Assembly (NCBI GenBank): GCA_020002185.1
Contig: CM034544.1
Coordinates: forward strand, 4,083,632 to 4,147,631
Source: Paraescarpia echinospica
Lineage: Eukaryota; Annelida; Polychaeta; Sabellida; Siboglinidae
Length of the DNA stretch: 64,000 nucleotides
Reading direction: 5' to 3'
Part shown: positions 62,201-64,000 of the stretch, in pieces
Layout of the letters: the number at the start of each line of letters is the position of its first letter
Position numbering within the stretch: the first letter of the stretch is position 1
Program-made: the position numbers and the translations under genes
The notes under the pieces: model-generated
What the model saw: the letters and a program-made list of their open reading frames with translations, nothing else
The model's database searches: none
What the model was told of the DNA's origin: nothing

Positions 62201-63905
62201 TATGGTAGGAAATTATACATTACAGTATGTTGGGTGCACTGGCAACGTACATTATCGTACCTGCAACGTACATTATCGTACCTGCAACGTACACATCATC
62301 GTAAAGCAGTGCATCAAAAAAATAAGCATAAACATTTATTTAGTATTCATACATTTAAGATTGTGTGTTGAATAACGTGCCACATTTAACAGTGAATGCT
62401 AGCATAATTTGGGTGTCCGGCCAAAAATTAAATTAGGTACCGGTAACAGTAGGTATAGCCTATAGTATCTATGTCGTAAATTATTATCTGGGAAATCGTA
62501 TTTATAATAAGATTCGCACGAGGAGTGCACACGTGATGGAGAGGTCACATTAATTAAGTATTTAAGACTTTAAGGGAATCGTGTCAAATGTATATTTTTT
62601 TGTAAACATGATGTGTCAAACAATATCAACGTGACAAGTTAATTAATATTTCATATTGTGCCTGTTAATTTACTGTAACAATAATCATGGGTATGATAAA
62701 TAAGAACAGTTACTAACGAATGTTGCCATTACAATTTCAGACATAAAAATAGTGCATGCATCTAGAGAACCTCTAATCGCATTCCTAAATTGGGTGTCTG
62801 AATTCAGAAACATATTGGCATCCAGGGAAATCACATGCATACATTGCGAGTTGGATGTTTGTTGTGTATTGGCAAATGCGTCCGTCGTTTGGAATGAACA
62901 AACACACAATAAAAATCACGCAATTCATAATTTGTAACCCCTGAGGAACTCACTTCAGGACGGAGATAGCACTTCCTGCACACCAAGCCAACAGATACGT
63001 CACATCCTGTACTTGCTGTACATCGAGGGTGACGCCACTGAGATTTAATTCCCCGTTCGTGAGGATATGTTGAGACACGGTGCCCCACAAAGCCGGGTCC
63101 TGGAATTGCCGTAGAAGGGAGATGACGCGCAACTTCCGGTGCTTCGAATCCTCGTTGCTTTCCTCTTCCGCTGGACAATAAAAGATGTGAGGGTTATAAA
63201 AATGAACTGTTTTTTTGTGCCTCCATTGAATAACAAACAGTTTATACCTGAATCATAATGTTCCCATATAACAAGACATGATTAAGCCACTGATGACTTC
63301 TGCAAATCTTTCATTCGTAGACTGTTTCAACGGCACACATTATTTTACTATAGTTCCACGACTAGAAATCAAGAACGTGTATTAACATTATGTATCGGAT
63401 TCAGCATACTACTGTGTACATCTCACATATATTATGACATTAAGCCTCGACAACCGTGCGAACTATTTATATAGAGAGCATATCCGTTGAATGCGGTAAC
63501 GTCCACAAAACATATTCCGTGCACAATCATCAATACGTGTCTAAATCCTAAAGGTAGAATAATATGTCCGAATTTTAATTATGACATTAAGTAACAACTT
63601 GAGGGATAAAGACAAGCTGACGATTCGTAAATAGAAGGCTTGAAGTGCGCTATGGAATGGATCATGTAAGCAGAACGAAAACACCACATACTTGGCTTTA
63701 CGGCATCTTCAAGTGCTTTTACTCTTTCCCGTGTAGTCTCTGAAACAGACGAGAAAACGTTGAGTAATTAGAACCTGACGTACTTTGGTTCTTGCACGAA
63801 GAAGGGCCATGTTACAAAACTTACCATCAGTCCTTGTATACAAACACACACATTCTGAAGATGAGCCGAAGGCATAGAAAGCAGCAGCGACATGGTAATC
63901 ACATA
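56036..63905 (-). CDS. NLR-like leucine-rich-repeat protein, 3' part (6 exons seen)
   Basis: Exons on the minus strand are 63905-63825 (tentative), 63739-63692, 63170-62954, 62039-61947, 58076-57993 and 56219-56036. Phases match at every junction. It encodes a charged linker (TRERVKALEDAVKP, then EEESNEDSKHRK), a helical segment ending ELNSGVTL-type LRR start (NGELNLSGVTLDVQQVQDV), then RNI-type repeats. The repeats are SVLNLDNCHLPTGTGDEVADL and SLSQCNLDDTDVGRLV, each one exon. The end is a non-LRR tail closing WLQRQLDSH. The pattern fits the C-terminal LRR region of an invertebrate NLR-type receptor, but no NACHT or death domain lies in the window. The receptor role is therefore inference. 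Confidence 0.7.
56220..57992. other. LRR gene last intron
   Basis: Contains a MITE-like inverted-repeat region (56520-56875) and a TG-rich tract (57770-57960). No further gene is seen. Confidence 0.5.
56520..56875. mobile_element. MITE-like inverted-repeat region built on AACACTAC
   Basis: CAAAACACTACCCCTACAC near 56593 is partly complementary to GGGGTAGTGTTTTGAGCG near 56854. Inside is a perfect 20 bp inverted repeat (56798-56817 and 56824-56843, loop AGTACG) with arm CACTACGGTAGTGTTTTGAG. Confidence 0.65.
57993..58076 (-). CDS. LRR exon (84 nt, one repeat)
   Basis: Acceptor TTGTCAACAG, donor GTGAGG. Encodes LSQCNLDDTDVGRLV then TTLRSATSLKVL. The 84 nt length and phase are those of classic single-LRR exons. 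Confidence 0.75.
58307..58953 (+). repeat. Left terminal inverted repeat
   Basis: About 650 bp, complementary to 60563-61321. Deletions relative to the right arm are found near 58700 and 58800-58840. Confidence 0.85.
58968..60613 (+). pseudogene. Transposon-borne FEN1/XPG-like nuclease with Cys-rich tail, decayed
   Basis: The fragments read, across several frameshifts and stops: EKNESKYIASLPSGFYDPI, DLENIFIRFLMIGQRRQ and LIDEHGCFRKANKSGLVK. After these come SDDTDVFVLLVYW, GMHALSGCDATSYPYAKGK, NALNTLLTGDFPGL, ADITHFGWVIRHGIP, a Cys-rich SYCNCSGEEGCCNPYT and an acidic end ADPDYLDDEWE (TAA 60611-60613). The acidic SDDTDVF and the GCD...GKGK...ALNTLL pattern resemble the FEN1/XPG metal-binding and helix-two-turn-helix regions. 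That assignment is inference. It belongs to a multicopy family seen in several invertebrate genomes. This copy cannot be translated. Confidence 0.65.
60563..61321 (-). repeat. Right terminal inverted repeat
   Basis: About 760 bp, includes the last about 17 codons of the internal gene. Confidence 0.85.
61322..61946. other. LRR gene intron, no gene seen
   Basis: Intronic DNA between the transposon and the 93 nt LRR exon. Confidence 0.45.
61947..62039 (-). CDS. LRR exon (93 nt)
   Basis: Acceptor TTAATTTGCAG, donor GTATGA. Encodes LDNCHLPTGTGDEVADL then VAAGHLSQLTRL. The split codons join with both neighbours. Confidence 0.75.
62040..62953. other. LRR gene intron
   Basis: AT-rich. 62235-62300 has three copies of a 21 bp GCAACGTACATTATCGTACCT unit. 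Confidence 0.55.
62954..63170 (-). CDS. LRR gene exon: linker and first LRR strand
   Basis: Acceptor TATTGTCCAG, donor GTGAGT. Encodes EEESNEDSKHRKLRVISLL, then FQDPALWGTVSQHILTNGE, LNLSGVTLDVQQVQDV and LAWCAGSAISVL. It aligns with the pre-LRR region of invertebrate NLR-like proteins. Confidence 0.72.
63171..63691. other. LRR gene intron, no gene seen
   Basis: AT-rich intronic DNA. Confidence 0.45.
63692..63739 (-). CDS. LRR gene 48 nt exon (coiled-coil-like)
   Basis: Acceptor TGTTTCAG, donor GTATGT. Encodes TTRERVKALEDAVKP with heptad-like spacing. Phases fit both neighbours. Confidence 0.6.
63825..63905 (-). CDS. LRR gene, tentative upstream exon
   Basis: Donor GTAAGT is good; the acceptor (GTGTTAG) is weak. 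Encodes CDYHVAAAFYAFGSSSECV and CLYTRTD. Its phase fits the next exon, but no domain is recognised. Confidence 0.35.
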
Positions 63906-64000
63906 CTAACACGCTATTCGCACAACAAGTGGAATTTAAAGAGAACAAGTGATTATGAAACTATACCAATCAGTGTCAGTGGATTCAGTCGCCGGCGGAT

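Overview
The window is nuclear DNA of an animal, almost certainly a marine invertebrate. Host genes are split into short exons with GT-AG introns. The genes recognised are a CAPN5/TRA-3-type calpain, an FBXO36 orthologue and a leucine-rich-repeat gene with phase-matched LRR exons. Intervening DNA is packed with tandem repeats, SINE and LINE copies, two Ty3/gypsy elements, a Polinton (Maverick)-type capsid module and a long-TIR DNA transposon. A lophotrochozoan, hemichordate, echinoderm or cephalochordate would all fit; the sequence alone does not settle which.

Layout. Positions 1-535 hold a LINE 3' remnant. 843-12383 (+) is the 3' part of the calpain gene, seven exons ending in a C2 domain. 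Its introns carry 13, 58, 93, 22 and 36 bp tandem repeats, a 1.3 kb CA-rich satellite and a 1 kb assembly gap. 12.6-17.3 kb is repeat DNA (38 bp and 48 bp minisatellites, a MITE, dispersed repeats). 17685-22473 is a complete Ty3/gypsy insertion on the minus strand, with 199 bp LTRs and a 5 bp target duplication. 23617-40089 (+) is the whole FBXO36 gene in five exons. Its introns hold two LINEs, a SINE and 24, 27, 33 and 42 bp minisatellites.

43031-50652 (-) is the most unusual part. It is a compact Polinton/adintovirus-like block with capsid protease, double-jelly-roll major capsid (two in-frame stops), core protein, penton protein, membrane protein, integrase (frameshift in its chromodomain), two conserved Polinton proteins of unknown role, packaging ATPase and a NADAR/YbiA-like gene. 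Upstream of it are two tandem units with tRNA-like sequences. No DNA polymerase B is present. TATA boxes lie about 32-45 bp upstream of several of these genes.

52.69-53.87 kb is a second gypsy fragment. 56036 to beyond 64000 (-) is the 3' end of an NLR-like LRR gene. One of its introns contains a 3.0 kb TA-flanked element (58307-61321) with inverted repeats of about 650-760 bp and a decayed gene for a FEN1/XPG-like nuclease with a cysteine-rich tail.

How it works together. The three host genes are functionally unrelated, and I see no operon. The Polinton genes form one morphogenesis cassette (protease, capsid, penton, packaging ATPase) plus integration and an accessory NADAR enzyme. The remaining elements are independent insertions.
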